Of a DNA stretch of 5,216 nucleotides, positions 5,206-5,216 are shown piece by piece. The stretch spans positions 1 to 5,216 of the forward strand of contig CAYSIR010000302.1 in assembly GCA_964431105.1 (NCBI GenBank). Direction: 5' to 3'. The position numbers were made by a program, and so were the translations under genes. The notes under the pieces were generated by a model. That model was not told the DNA's origin. It did no database searches and saw only the letters and a list, made by a program, of their open reading frames with translations. The stretch comes from RECH01 sp964431105. Its GTDB lineage: Bacteria; Cyanobacteriota; Cyanobacteriia; RECH01. Numbering within the stretch: the first letter of the stretch is position 1; each line of letters begins with the position of its first letter.

Positions 5206-5216
5206 CCACAACAACC

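Overview
The window looks like cyanobacterial chromosomal DNA of middling G+C. The main reason is the HIP1 octamer GCGATCGC, which I count 13 times in 5.2 kb in both genes and spacers, a hallmark of many cyanobacteria. The two proteins agree: one is a phytochrome-type GAF histidine kinase of a cyanobacterial kind, the other an Omp85-family outer-membrane barrel with the cyanobacterial style of barrel sequence and C-terminus. I cannot assign a genus.

Layout. Bases 12-191 are a small non-autonomous insertion (MITE-like): perfect 12-bp terminal inverted repeats inside a perfect 8-bp target duplication, with two strong internal palindromes. Bases 192-375 hold nothing I can support. Bases 376-1881 (minus strand) encode a soluble sensor histidine kinase, GAF - coiled coil - histidine-phosphorylation domain - ATPase. 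Bases 1882-3452 are an unusually long (about 1.57 kb) spacer between the two divergent genes. It has no convincing gene but several inverted repeats, a common-looking cyanobacterial interspersed repeat, and a second MITE-like element (3034-3114), an 81-bp palindrome flanked by a perfect 8-bp duplication. Bases 3453-5075 (plus strand) encode a 540-aa Omp85/BamA-family barrel protein with a signal peptide and a long low-complexity linker where POTRA domains would normally be. A rho-independent terminator follows at 5122-5145. Its T-tract starts a perfect 15-bp tandem duplication.

The two genes are divergent and far apart, so nothing shows that they work together. The kinase has no response regulator beside it in the window and is probably an orphan signalling kinase. 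The barrel protein appears to be a single-gene transcription unit. I see no multi-gene novel system, defence island, CRISPR array, tRNA or rRNA. The most distinctive things are the two independent small insertions with intact target duplications, the POTRA-less Omp85 and the possible bilin-binding cysteine in the kinase GAF domain.
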